From an uncultured Albidovulum sp. (GTDB lineage Bacteria; Pseudomonadota; Alphaproteobacteria; Rhodobacterales; Rhodobacteraceae): a stretch of 64,000 nt of DNA. Location: NCBI GenBank assembly GCA_913064775.1, contig CAJYAD010000010.1:1-64000 (forward strand), in the 5' to 3' direction. Positions 28,264 through 36,732 of this stretch are shown in pieces. The position numbers were made by a program, and so were the translations under genes. The notes beneath the pieces are model-generated. The model saw only the letters and a program-made list of their open reading frames with translations. It ran no database searches and was not told where the DNA came from. Within the stretch, counting starts at the first letter, position 1. Each line of letters opens with the position of its first letter.

Positions 28264-29505
28264 TCAGCTCTTGGGCTGTTCCGCGGTGGTGATTTTGCAG
28301 GACAGGATGATGTCCTTGGCCGGGATCAGCTTCGAGTGGGCATAGGTCTGGAAGCCGTACTTGGGATTCACCTTGGCCGCGATCGTGCCGACATATTCCC
28401 CGACATCGCCCTGATGGTCACAGGCGCGCAGGGTGATCGGGCCGCGGATCGTCTTGATTGTGGCGCCGCTCAGCGCCGCCGAGACCTTGTCGCCGTTGAA
28501 GCTGTGCGCCTTCTCGACGCCTTGGGCCCAGGTCTCGAAAGCGGTGTAACCCATCACCGCCCAGGCCGAGGGCCATTCATGATACTTGGCGTTATAGGCC
28601 TCGGAGAATTTCTCCATCCCCGGCCCCTTCATCGCCCAGAAGGGTGCACGATCCCACGCGATGGCGCCGGCCGGCACCTTGCCCTTCAGGGCCTTGAGCT
28701 GGGCGCGGCCATACATTGCCATCGGCTTGGTGTGCTTGAAGAATCCGAAGCCCTCGGCCTGCTTGGTCAGCGTCACCAGGTCACCGCCGAACTGACCCAT
28801 GAAGGTATAGTCGGGATGGGCCGCGATCAGCGCCGCGATATAGGAGGTGTATTGCGAGGCGCCGAGCTTGGGCGTCTCCTGCGCCTTGACGGTGTAATTC
28901 ACTCCGTCGGCCTTCAGCGATTTCAGGAACGAGGCGACGGTGTCGCGGCCGAAGCTGTAGTCTGGGGTGATCGTCGCGATGGTGATGTGCTTCTTGCCAA
29001 CGGCATCGGCGAGGTAGCGGGCGACGGCGGCCGGCTCCATATGGGTGTCCGGGACAACTTGGAACATGTACTTGGTGTAGTTAGTTGTCGCCAGCTTCAC
29101 GTCGTTCGAGGTCGAGAAGAAGATCGGCGTCTTGTACTTGGCGGCGACGCCTTCCTCAGCCACCGCTACGGCGCTGCTGACCGGGCCGAAGATCGCGACG
29201 GCATGGTTGTCGAGGATGAAGTTGCGTACATTGGTCGCGCCGGTCGCGGGCGACAGGTTGGAGTCGGCGCTCACCACCTTGACCTGCTTGCCCAGCACGC
29301 CGCCCTTAGCGTTGGCATCGGCCGCAGCCAGTTCGATCGCCTGCAGGCCGGTCTGGCCCAGTTCGGCGATCGGGCCGCTCAGCGCGGTGGTGATCCCGAC
29401 CGTGACGCTGCCCGAGGCCAGCGCCGACGTTGCAAAGGCAACCGTCCCCGCAGCGGCCAGCGCCAGCGAGCCGAGCCCGGCAATCATCTTCCTCGAATGG
29501 TCCAT
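28264..29505 (-). CDS. Periplasmic binding protein of the second HAAT transporter
   Basis: A 413-aa LivJ-type binding protein. The Sec signal peptide (residues 1-31) has a basic start and hydrophobic core ending near ATSALASGS. The mature protein begins VTVGITTALSGPIAELGQ. GPVSSAVAVAEEGVAAKYKTPIFF and the C-terminal CDHQGDVGEYVG region are typical of amide/aromatic-acid-binding members. It heads the second transporter operon. Ligand unknown; the setting suggests an amide or a product of amide hydrolysis. Confidence 0.88.
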   Translation of the reverse strand: MDHSRKMIAGLGSLALAAAGTVAFATSALASGSVTVGITTALSGPIAELGQTGLQAIELAAADANAKGGVLGKQVKVVSADSNLSPATGATNVRNFILDNHAVAIFGPVSSAVAVAEEGVAAKYKTPIFFSTSNDVKLATTNYTKYMFQVVPDTHMEPAAVARYLADAVGKKHITIATITPDYSFGRDTVASFLKSLKADGVNYTVKAQETPKLGASQYTSYIAALIAAHPDYTFMGQFGGDLVTLTKQAEGFGFFKHTKPMAMYGRAQLKALKGKVPAGAIAWDRAPFWAMKGPGMEKFSEAYNAKYHEWPSAWAVMGYTAFETWAQGVEKAHSFNGDKVSAALSGATIKTIRGPITLRACDHQGDVGEYVGTIAAKVNPKYGFQTYAHSKLIPAKDIILSCKITTAEQPKS

Positions 29506-30206
29506 GTGTTCCTCCTGTTACTCTGCAGAATCGCGTGCGCGGCCCCGATATCGGGGCATGCAGTAGGTTCCGCGGAAACTTTCGGCAGTTGGGGATACCA
29601 AGCGGGAGACCCGACTGGGCACGATCAGTTTCCCTCCTCCAAGTGGCGCATCTATTGCACACGCCCTGCTTCAGAAGAATTCACCGTCCTGTGAGAATCA
29701 GGATGTTCCCGCGTACATCCATCACGTTTGCAGGAGACCTGTAGCGACACCGCTGTCCTTCGAGACATCCAATCCGATGAAAAGATCGCTATTCTCGTCC
29801 ATCGCCCGTCCTCCTGGCATGAGAGGGCTTACGCGGCCCCACTGGGGCCACGGTCCCCTCTTCATCGGTGAAACGGCTCTTCCTCATTCGTCTGCTCCTT
29901 CGCGGTTGAACAAACTCTACATTAGACTGAGGGATCTCGCGGGGGGCAGAGCAGTCAGGCAATCTTACGATCGGGCCGACTGACCCTGACCGGTAAGGTC
30001 TCTAGCCTAAACACCACGGGCATTTCCGCGGGTGTGGTGTTGCCTCCTCCGGCCAGACATTCACCCCACGCGGACGTGTTGGACTTGGAAACCTCGCACC
30101 CGGCTCGAGCTTCTTGTCGGCGACGATCTTCCCCGAGGTTTGATCCCACTTCCTTCTCAAACGGTTTGGCCAATATGTGTGCGTGTCACCAACGCAGAGG
30201 CGCACC
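29506..30206. other. non-coding region between the amide cluster and the recombinase module
   Basis: No convincing gene in ~700 bp. It must hold the promoter of the second transporter operon. Small hairpins occur at about 29838-29852 (GGCCCC / GGGGCC) and 30008-30039 (AACACCAC / GTGGTGTT, 16-nt loop). The last ~70 bp, from 30136, resemble the sequence upstream of the relic gene at 14202. Confidence 0.6.
30136..30147 (+). repeat. AGGTTTGATCCC direct repeat, copy 2
   Basis: One mismatch from AGGTTTGACCCC at 14131 and 37661. With the copy at 37661 it brackets the whole recombinase module in direct orientation. Confidence 0.5.
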
Positions 30207-31907
30207 ATGCAAAGCACTATCCGAACCATTCGCGAAGCCTTTGAGCGAGGTGAGGGCGCGGGCCTTTCGACGATAATCGCCCTCGCGCATTTCGATCTTG
30301 CCGAGCAGGCGCTGGGGCGAGCCTGGGAGGCGCTGCCCCTCGATGCTGTCGCGTTCAAGGATCGCTTTCCGGATCGGCCCCGGCAAGGTGATCCCCTCAT
30401 CAACAAGTTCACCGGGTTGCGGATGTATCAGAACTGGCGTTCGGCAACTCTGCGCATGATCTTCGCAAACGGAGGCGCCCCCACAGAAGACCACATCGAA
30501 TCACTCAAGGCCTACGGGCGGATTGCAGGTCTCAAATCGGCTCTATCCGATCTTCGCGCGCCTCTCGAACGTGCGTTCGGAAATGAAACACCTCCGGCCG
30601 CAATTACCAGCAAACTGGCCGTCGAAGCCGACAGGCAGCTATCGGGCATCGACCGCCAGCGTCTGCGACGTGCGCTCAAATGCCTCGACGATCTGCGGAA
30701 ATTGCCAGAGGTGGTCGAAAGCGGATTGCTTGGCCCCGAGCCGATCGGCCCCATGCCTCGGTATCGTTCATCCGGACAGCGAGAGGTGCCACTGCCGCCA
30801 CTGCTTGGGAGCTTTTGCAAAGGTGTGTCCATCGGAATGGCCTCCGCGATCAAGCTTGTCTTCGAGATCGGTGTGGATGCCGGCGTCCTTCAAGAGAGCG
30901 AGGACATTTCACCGGGTCACCTTGTCGATCCGGCCACATTCAACGCGCTGCAAACTGAAGTGCATGCACGACACAAGCCCAGGACCGCAGAGCAATATCT
31001 CAAAATTGTGAGCTGTGCCCTGTTGGGGACATCCGTGAGCGAGGCTGACCTGGATGGTTGGTCTAAACTGCGGTGCGAAGCACGGGTGCTTGCTCCAGAG
31101 GTCGACCTCAATCCGCAGAGCACCTTGAAGTCAGCCTGCGGGGGCCGAGAGCCTTGGGAACTTGATCAGGCATGGTTCGACGACGCCTCGAACGGTGCCG
31201 AGACAAAGCGCCAACGCTCCGCGCTAAGATCAGGCATCCGTGTGCTGGAGAAACTGCGAGATGCCGGCCACGAGAACCTCCTGAAGTTCCTTCCCCCTGA
31301 GCCGATCCAGCTCGTGGCCCTTCGCCCGGAGAATCTCGAATACCCGTCGTATCTCACCGGGGCACTCCGCGCGTGGCGGGGCCTGGAAGCCCCGAGCGCG
31401 GCCGTGGACAAGAACACCCGAAACGCCCTGCGCTTCTTGTGGAGAAACACCCGGGCTGATGGTCTTGAGGAACTCATCGAACCAGAGAACATCGACAAGA
31501 TCTTCTCGAACGCGTCCGATTTGACGGCGGTCGTCCTCAAGCAGTATCGCGTTGCGGCGCACCGCTTCAGGGAAGTCATGTTTCGCGAACCGCCGTATGA
31601 ATGGGACAAGCTCGTCGCCCACGCGCGAAGCCAGAGGTTTTCAAAGGAAGACATCCATAGCTTGGGCGCGCTTCGCAGCCATGCGCTGTCTGGACCGCGG
31701 CAGCTCGCACCTCACATGATTGATCGAGACTGGGTGGACGCACTTCGAGACGGAATTACCGCGCGCTCGTCGACCCAGCGCCTGCGCCGGGGAGTCAGTG
31801 CATATGATGTCTTGCGCACTGACCCCGACCTGAAAATCCGGTTGTCAGTCGAACCCTTGGGGCCCCTGGCCGATCGCCGCCGGCTATCATCTTCCCGTCG
31901 GTCTTGA
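30207..31907 (+). CDS. unrecognised 566-aa protein of the recombinase module
   Basis: I do not recognise this family. The ATG at 30207 (weak AGAGG before it) opens a soluble, mostly helical, charged protein without signal peptide or membrane spans. The N-terminal ~130 residues (ERGEGAGL, LPLDAVAF, LRMYQNWRSATLRMIFANGG) are the part conserved in the relic at 14202. I see no HxxR...Y recombinase motif, no Walker motif and no nuclease motif. It converges on the minus-strand operon and shares about 110 bp of upstream sequence with its relic. The style of sequence resembles the large recombinase-like neighbours, so a role in the same mobile unit is the best inference. Confidence 0.8.
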   Translation: MQSTIRTIREAFERGEGAGLSTIIALAHFDLAEQALGRAWEALPLDAVAFKDRFPDRPRQGDPLINKFTGLRMYQNWRSATLRMIFANGGAPTEDHIESLKAYGRIAGLKSALSDLRAPLERAFGNETPPAAITSKLAVEADRQLSGIDRQRLRRALKCLDDLRKLPEVVESGLLGPEPIGPMPRYRSSGQREVPLPPLLGSFCKGVSIGMASAIKLVFEIGVDAGVLQESEDISPGHLVDPATFNALQTEVHARHKPRTAEQYLKIVSCALLGTSVSEADLDGWSKLRCEARVLAPEVDLNPQSTLKSACGGREPWELDQAWFDDASNGAETKRQRSALRSGIRVLEKLRDAGHENLLKFLPPEPIQLVALRPENLEYPSYLTGALRAWRGLEAPSAAVDKNTRNALRFLWRNTRADGLEELIEPENIDKIFSNASDLTAVVLKQYRVAAHRFREVMFREPPYEWDKLVAHARSQRFSKEDIHSLGALRSHALSGPRQLAPHMIDRDWVDALRDGITARSSTQRLRRGVSAYDVLRTDPDLKIRLSVEPLGPLADRRRLSSSRRS

Positions 31908-32017
31908 GCGATATGACACGGTGATACGATGGCGGAAATCCTGTGGGGGATCACCTGTCGTCGCGCACAATGAACATCAGCGACACGTCGTCGTCTGTGC
32001 AATCCATGGCCGAATCC

Positions 32018-32100
32018 GCGGAATGACGGCAGGGCGGGCGGGCTGCCCTGCCGTCGTTTGAACGTCAGGCGCTGGCGAGGAAACGCCGCGCCGCCAGACG
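32018..32100. repeat. ~83-bp imperfect repeat (partner 24628-24709)
   Basis: Both copies contain the hairpin plus the last ~12 codons (LAARRFLASA and stop) of a minus-strand gene. They differ at only a few positions outside the hairpin loop. Confidence 0.8.
32022..32058. terminator. terminator-like hairpin after the small-gene pair
   Basis: AATGACGGCAGGGC / GCCCTGCCGTCGTT, 14-bp stem with one G-T, 9-nt loop, beginning 7 bp beyond the stop at 32065. Near copy of the hairpin at 24632. Confidence 0.65.
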
Positions 32101-32484
32101 AGCGCGGACCGCGTCGCGGAAGTTCCTAAGCGCCCGCCATTCCTCGAACAGCCAGCGCAGCGCGTCGACGCGGCTGTCGAAGATGACATCGTCATAGGTT
32201 TCGTGCCGCGGCGTCTGGCGAATGCGATCACCGTAGCCAGGCCAGAGCGTGTTCAGCGCGTCCACCAGAACCTGCTCCATCTGCGCGATGCGAATGTCAT
32301 CGCGTTCATCGAAGGCCTCACCACGCCGAAGCCGAGCGAGGGTCGCGTTGAAGGACGTGCCGTAACTGGCGGGAAACGCCAAGTCAGCGTCGTCGAAGGC
32401 ACGGGCGAAGCTGGCCGCCTGGCGAATGGCCTGCGCGGCCAGCTCCTCGAGGGCCTCTTCACGGCGAAGTTGCGATTGTTCCAT
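32065..32484 (-). CDS. unrecognised 139-aa protein (small-gene pair, second)
   Basis: The ATG at 32484 has an excellent AAGGAGG. The protein is helical, acidic at the start (MEQSQLRREEALEELAAQA) and very basic at the end (RARLAARRFLASA), with no known motif seen. It starts 10 bp after the stop of the 122-aa gene, so the two are co-translated and probably act together. The 3' end and terminator recur at 24.6 kb. A toxin-antitoxin or small accessory pair is possible, but nothing in the sequence proves it. Confidence 0.75.
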   Translation of the reverse strand: MEQSQLRREEALEELAAQAIRQAASFARAFDDADLAFPASYGTSFNATLARLRRGEAFDERDDIRIAQMEQVLVDALNTLWPGYGDRIRQTPRHETYDDVIFDSRVDALRWLFEEWRALRNFRDAVRARLAARRFLASA

Positions 32485-32494
32485 GAGATCCTCC

Positions 32495-32863
32495 TTAGGC
32501 CGCGTGCCGAATTTCGACGGGAACGTTGCTGCCCGCTTCGAGCGAGGCAAGGAGATTGCCAAGCTGGTCCGTCAGCATGCAGATCGACCACACCACCGGA
32601 TCGTCCGGCCCGATCTCCGCGAAGAAGCCGGATTCCTCACGGTCCGGGTCATGAACGTGCTCAAGTGAAAGCAGGGCGAAGAGCCGGCGCAACTCGCGCT
32701 TGTGCCCGGCCTCGAACCCCTTCGAGGCGCGGAGCATCCTGCGCAAACTCTGAAAGCGCCGGAGCGCGGCAGCGCCCCCGAGCAGCAGGGTCGCATTCTG
32801 AAGGTCGAGGTCGTTGGCCTCGACGAAAGCCCTCGTCTCGGAGAGCATCTGTTTCCGGGTCAT
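32495..32863 (-). CDS. unrecognised 122-aa protein (small-gene pair, first)
   Basis: The ATG at 32863 has GGGAG nine bases upstream. Predicted helical: MTRKQMLSETRAFVEANDLD, then a basic stretch RRFQSLRRMLRASKG, then SLEHVHDPDREESGFFAEIGPDDPVVWSICMLTDQLG. I do not recognise it. It lies in the same direction as, and 224 bp downstream of, the second recombinase-like gene, separated by a 25-bp perfect inverted repeat. Confidence 0.75.
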   Translation of the reverse strand: MTRKQMLSETRAFVEANDLDLQNATLLLGGAAALRRFQSLRRMLRASKGFEAGHKRELRRLFALLSLEHVHDPDREESGFFAEIGPDDPVVWSICMLTDQLGNLLASLEAGSNVPVEIRHAA

Positions 32864-32969
32864 GCTGGAAACTCCCTTGTAGCGCCGCCCCCAATTAGGT
32901 CGGCCAAGAACACGGGCGGGGGGACCTCCTTTCGTCCCGTGCTGTTCAATGCTCCCTTTCGGGCAGCAG

Positions 32970-33029
32970 GTCCTTGTCTCTGTCTGTCTTTCTGCTCACC
33001 CGGAGGCAGAAAGACAGACAGAGACAAGG
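32970..33029. repeat. perfect 25-bp inverted repeat with 10-nt loop
   Basis: Arms 32970-32994 and 33005-33029 are exact reverse complements; the arm contains TTGTCTCTGTCTGTCTTT. It lies between the second recombinase gene and the small-gene pair. There is no T-run, so it is not an ordinary terminator. Confidence 0.9.
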
Positions 33030-33087
33030 ACGGCGTTCTTCAAGACCTTTGGGTGGGTCGTGGCGCTACCGCCGAGCCTCAGCCGCC

Positions 33088-34476
33088 TCAGAGCAGGGAA
33101 GCGAGTTCGTCGGCGAGATCGTCCTGGGCCATGCTCGCGCGAGTTTGCTGAAGAGACAGGCCCTGGTAGTGTCGGGCGGTGGATTCCGAGATCTGGTTGC
33201 AGAGCGCCATCGCCTTTGCGGTTCCTGCGTCGCCCTGAGCGCCGAAATGCTCATGCATCATCGTCCGGGTGACGGTCGCTCCGGTCCCGAGTATATCCGA
33301 CCAGACCCGCGAGACGTAGCTCTTGGCACACGCGGCACCGTTCGGGTTCACGAAGAGCGTGCGATTTGAGGCCTCGACGTGCCGGCGCAGCTCGTCGAGA
33401 TATTTCGGATCGTTGTCTTGAAGCACCAGAGCGTCGATGAACGGCGTCATGCTCGGATGGAATGACGCCGGGAAGTCTTGGCGCCCGCTCTGATGCGCGG
33501 TCTTCTGCGGGCGGAAATTGCGGAGCCGGTAGCGTTCACTGGACCAGAACAGCGTCTTGCCGAAGACCAGCCGGTCCCATTCTCGGCGAAGCGGCAGACC
33601 CGCGGGCAGCCCGAGCGCAGCGGCCCGGTTGCGCTGGATGTGACGGTCAAGCGTGCTTTTCAGCTCAACGCTGGACGCGAGCATATCGAGGGCGGTGCGC
33701 ATGACGTCCAGTGGGCTGCCAATCCCGTGAAGTTTGCCGAACTTCAGCTGTGAGGATTGCGCCTCATCTTCATGGAGCATCTCGAGCGTCTGTTTCAACT
33801 CTTCAAGCAGCTCGGGCGGATAGGTCTCCCGCAACCGGGCAAAGCGTTCCAGTTCCTCCCAAGTTGCCCGAAGTGTGGCCGGCCGGAGCGGCTCGCCAGA
33901 GCGCGAACTGACGCGCCCGGTCAGTTGCGAATAGAATTCCGTGAGGCCCTCTTGGTGCAGCTCTTCATCCATGCCCGCGAGCCGCATGGCGAAGATGTAT
34001 TCTCCGAGTTTCCGAGTCATCCGCTCCAGTATGCTCGGGGCCGGGGCGGAGCCGAGACCCGTCTTCTTGCGCCTGGCGAGGTCCCCGAGAAAAGCTTGCC
34101 AGTCACGCGGCAGTTCCTCGCGAGGCACCGAGACCGTGCGCAGATAGACGGCCCTCCCCTTGCTGCTCGTCCTCCGGCTGGTTTCCTTGCGGAGGGCGTC
34201 ATGGTGCAGCCGCGCAATGACGCTGATCCCTTCGTTCGTCGGATCAAGCAGCTCAAGGGCCGCACGGAGGTGCTGCAGGTCAGCCGCTCCTTGGCCGAGG
34301 TCGGCCCAGGCACGAAAATCCTCCTCGACGACCCTGCTCAGACCATGCCTGATCTGGTGGTCGAAGAAGCTGTCCAGCGCACGAATAGCGGGCAGGGAAA
34401 GCTTGGAAATCCCGGACTCCTTCGAGAGATCACGCCAGGCCGGTTTCGCGAGAATGCGGAGAAATTCGCCGTTCAT
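33088..34476 (-). CDS. tyrosine-recombinase-like protein with atypical active site
   Basis: A 462-aa protein whose ATG overlaps the stop of the upstream recombinase gene (ATGA), so both are made together. The C-terminal part resembles the end of a tyrosine recombinase: TRTMMHEHFG (R404, H408, H410), then ARHYQG with a candidate tyrosine at 437. However, the normal HxxR order and the LGH box are not visible, and I see no clear first arginine. It may be a degenerate, structural or partner subunit. The N-terminal two thirds are helical and unrecognised. A longer upstream frame is only the shadow of the neighbour. Confidence 0.75.
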   Translation of the reverse strand: MNGEFLRILAKPAWRDLSKESGISKLSLPAIRALDSFFDHQIRHGLSRVVEEDFRAWADLGQGAADLQHLRAALELLDPTNEGISVIARLHHDALRKETSRRTSSKGRAVYLRTVSVPREELPRDWQAFLGDLARRKKTGLGSAPAPSILERMTRKLGEYIFAMRLAGMDEELHQEGLTEFYSQLTGRVSSRSGEPLRPATLRATWEELERFARLRETYPPELLEELKQTLEMLHEDEAQSSQLKFGKLHGIGSPLDVMRTALDMLASSVELKSTLDRHIQRNRAAALGLPAGLPLRREWDRLVFGKTLFWSSERYRLRNFRPQKTAHQSGRQDFPASFHPSMTPFIDALVLQDNDPKYLDELRRHVEASNRTLFVNPNGAACAKSYVSRVWSDILGTGATVTRTMMHEHFGAQGDAGTAKAMALCNQISESTARHYQGLSLQQTRASMAQDDLADELASLL

Positions 34477-36347
34477 GCCATCAACTCCGAGAAGAGTTCC
34501 GACTGGGCGTCCTCGATAACGGCCTCCCGGTTGATCCAGGCGTAGTATTTCAGGACGATAGCGGGCGTGTTCCCCAGCAGCGCCGCGATCTTGGGCGCGT
34601 TCTGCAGCGACCGGGCCATCAGGATCGACGCGATCCCGTGGCGCATGTTGTGCGGCGTCATCGGCAGCCCGATAGATTCGCTGACGGGAACCAGCCAGTC
34701 GTAGAACAGCGATTTCGCCATCGGCTTCGCGCTGGTCGGAGACACGAAGAAATGGTGGGACTCGGCCTGCCGCTTCCCGTCCTTCTTGAGGCCGAAACGG
34801 ATGCGATCCAGCGGTTCGTCCTCTTTGCTTTCGCACCACACGGCATTCCCGAAGGGAAAGAGCGGCCGAATCGTCTCGAGATACCAGTCCAGGGTCTGCG
34901 GACCTTCGAACTTGTTCTTCTGGATCTTGATGCGCAGGGCCTCGGTTTGCCTGCCCTTCCTCTCCTTTGCCGGAACGATGGCCAGATAGTGCGTGTCCTT
35001 GTCTGTGGGAAGCAGGAGGTCAGCATTGGGCCCGCGATGCTTGCGTTGCATCGCGTTCGAGACGCGCATCGGGGCGCCGACGATCTCCATCGCCGCAAAG
35101 GCGGCACAGGTGCCGAACCTCCGGATCTTGTTGAGCCTTTCCCCGCAGATAACCTTATCCGTCGCGATAAGATCTTCGGCAATTTCGCGATAGTGCAGGT
35201 GCTGTGTGAGGAACAGCTTGCGCTGCGCAAGATCGTTGACGAGAGGGCGGCAGAACTGAATGGACTTCTCTGACATCTGCTCGCCTGCCTCCTTGCCCTC
35301 CTCGAGGAACGTGGAGTGCTTCATCGCCTTGCCCATATGGGACACGTCGAAACCGTTGCGGCCAGCCACCGTCATACAGTTGCTAACGTAGGTGCGAGCC
35401 GACCGCGCAGTCAGACCATCGGGGGCGTCGGACGTGTCCACCCAATGCGCGAGCACCTTGCCGAAGACCTCCTCGGAGAACATCTCCTCCAGGTTCAGCC
35501 GCGCGTCGAGATCGAAGGCGCCGCTGCGCTGCAGAGACGCCGTCCAAGCGTAGCTGCGAAGCGCAGAGCGATACATGTCGGCGGTGCCATCTTTCACGCG
35601 CGCGGAGTGAGACTGCGTCGTTTCGTTCCAGCTGCCCGGCTTGAGGCGGGCAACTTCTACAAGCTCGTCGATCCACCCGGTGACGCGGTCAGGCAGCGTG
35701 TTCTCAAAACGCCGGCGGACAGCCTCGATGTCCAGTTTCCCCGGGAGGAGCGCCGCCACCGACCGGATGCAGGAGTAGTGATCGAGAACGGCAAGTGCGC
35801 GGAAGACCTTGTCCCGAATGGCGGCCGTCGGGGCCCCTTCCACCAGCCGCTCAATCCCGCCGTCGACGAAACTCGCGGGTTCGACGCCCGTCTCCCGAGC
35901 CCGGTCGGCGAGTGCTTTCACCGCGCCGAATTCAGCGGCATGAACGGGCCCCTTGTTCTTGGCGAGGGTCCCCAGAAGATCGACGAGCGCGGTCCAGCCG
36001 TCCTTTCGCTCGCCACGTTCCCGCTTCGCGTCATAGGCCCCGGTCGCGTGCTGGATCTGGCACCGCACCTTGCGGCGCCAGCGAATGTAGGCGGACCGCG
36101 TGCGCCAGAAACCCCGTTCCCGGCCAGGGACGTGGTGGGGAAGTTTCGCAAGCGGGAAGGTCTTGTCGAACTCCGTCAGGTCCGCGGGCAGCAGCCACAG
36201 CGGCTGGCCGTGGAACTCGCTAAGGCGCTTGACCGCCTTCGCTTCATCGGGCTTTTCGGAATTGGAGGCCAGGTCGAAGACATCCTGCATCGTCATGGCG
36301 GGGGCGGTTTCGGCGCCGGTTTCAAAGTTGCGGTCGAAGATACTCAT
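34473..36347 (-). CDS. large tyrosine recombinase (phage-integrase family)
   Basis: A 624-aa protein, longer than typical integrases (350-450), with a ~400-residue N-terminal extension of helical, basic sequence (RWRRKVRCQIQHAT). The catalytic domain shows the first arginine in GAPMRVSN (near residue 426), HNMRHG (H566, R569, H570), LLGNTP in place of the usual LGH, and tyrosines Y601/Y602 in LKYYAW. So R-HxxR-Y are present and it should be active. Its first ~102 codons are partly duplicated just upstream (36375-36692). It is coupled by a 4-bp overlap to the next recombinase-like gene. Confidence 0.85.
   Translation of the reverse strand: MSIFDRNFETGAETAPAMTMQDVFDLASNSEKPDEAKAVKRLSEFHGQPLWLLPADLTEFDKTFPLAKLPHHVPGRERGFWRTRSAYIRWRRKVRCQIQHATGAYDAKRERGERKDGWTALVDLLGTLAKNKGPVHAAEFGAVKALADRARETGVEPASFVDGGIERLVEGAPTAAIRDKVFRALAVLDHYSCIRSVAALLPGKLDIEAVRRRFENTLPDRVTGWIDELVEVARLKPGSWNETTQSHSARVKDGTADMYRSALRSYAWTASLQRSGAFDLDARLNLEEMFSEEVFGKVLAHWVDTSDAPDGLTARSARTYVSNCMTVAGRNGFDVSHMGKAMKHSTFLEEGKEAGEQMSEKSIQFCRPLVNDLAQRKLFLTQHLHYREIAEDLIATDKVICGERLNKIRRFGTCAAFAAMEIVGAPMRVSNAMQRKHRGPNADLLLPTDKDTHYLAIVPAKERKGRQTEALRIKIQKNKFEGPQTLDWYLETIRPLFPFGNAVWCESKEDEPLDRIRFGLKKDGKRQAESHHFFVSPTSAKPMAKSLFYDWLVPVSESIGLPMTPHNMRHGIASILMARSLQNAPKIAALLGNTPAIVLKYYAWINREAVIEDAQSELFSELMA
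36046..36203. repeat. 158-bp direct repeat, copy inside the recombinase gene
   Basis: Identical by eye to 36391-36548, offset 345 bp. It covers codons ~49-102 of the recombinase. Outside the block the two copies are clearly diverged. Confidence 0.9.
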
Positions 36348-36374
36348 TGGCGTTTTCCTGATTCTGCTCGTAAA

Positions 36375-36692
36375 TTAGTGGGCTGCAGTTGCGTGCTGGA
36401 TCTGGCACCGCACCTTGCGGCGCCAGCGAATGTAGGCGGACCGCGTGCGCCAGAAACCCCGTTCCCGGCCAGGGACGTGGTGGGGAAGTTTCGCAAGCGG
36501 GAAGGTCTTGTCGAACTCCGTCAGGTCCGCGGGCAGCAGCCACAGCGGACGGCCGTGGAAATCGCTCAGGCGTTTAACCGCGTTGGCTTCGTCGGACTTT
36601 CCGATATTGTAGGTCCGCTCGAGGACATCCTGCATCGTCAGGGCGGGCGCGGTTTTGGCGCGGTTTTCGAAGTTCCAGTCGAAGATACTCAT
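36375..36692 (-). pseudogene. truncated duplicate of the large recombinase N-terminus (105 codons)
   Basis: The ATG at 36692 starts MSIFDWNFENRAKTAPALTMQ, parallel to MSIFDRNFETGAETAPAMTMQ of the intact gene at 36347, with the same upstream AGGAAA/GGAAAA context. Codons 1-48 are diverged, codons 49-102 identical, then a stop after HATAAH. It is in frame and could be translated to a 105-aa DNA-binding or dominant-negative fragment. More likely it is the scar of recombination between two related modules. Confidence 0.8.
36391..36548. repeat. 158-bp direct repeat, copy in the truncated gene
   Basis: Partner of 36046-36203; it ends 16 bp before the stop codon of the truncated duplicate. Confidence 0.9.
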
Positions 36693-36732
36693 TGGTGTTT
36701 TCCTTTTCTGCTCGAGAGATAGGTTGGCTGTT

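Noticed and set aside
32065-32863. calling the small pair a toxin-antitoxin system
   Set aside because: Gene sizes and coupling fit, but no toxin fold or antitoxin DNA-binding motif is visible, so it is left as unknown.
33088-34839. longer 583-codon form of the second recombinase-like gene
   Set aside because: The extra N-terminal part overlaps the catalytic end of the upstream recombinase in another frame; the ATGA overlap at 34476 gives a normal coupled start.
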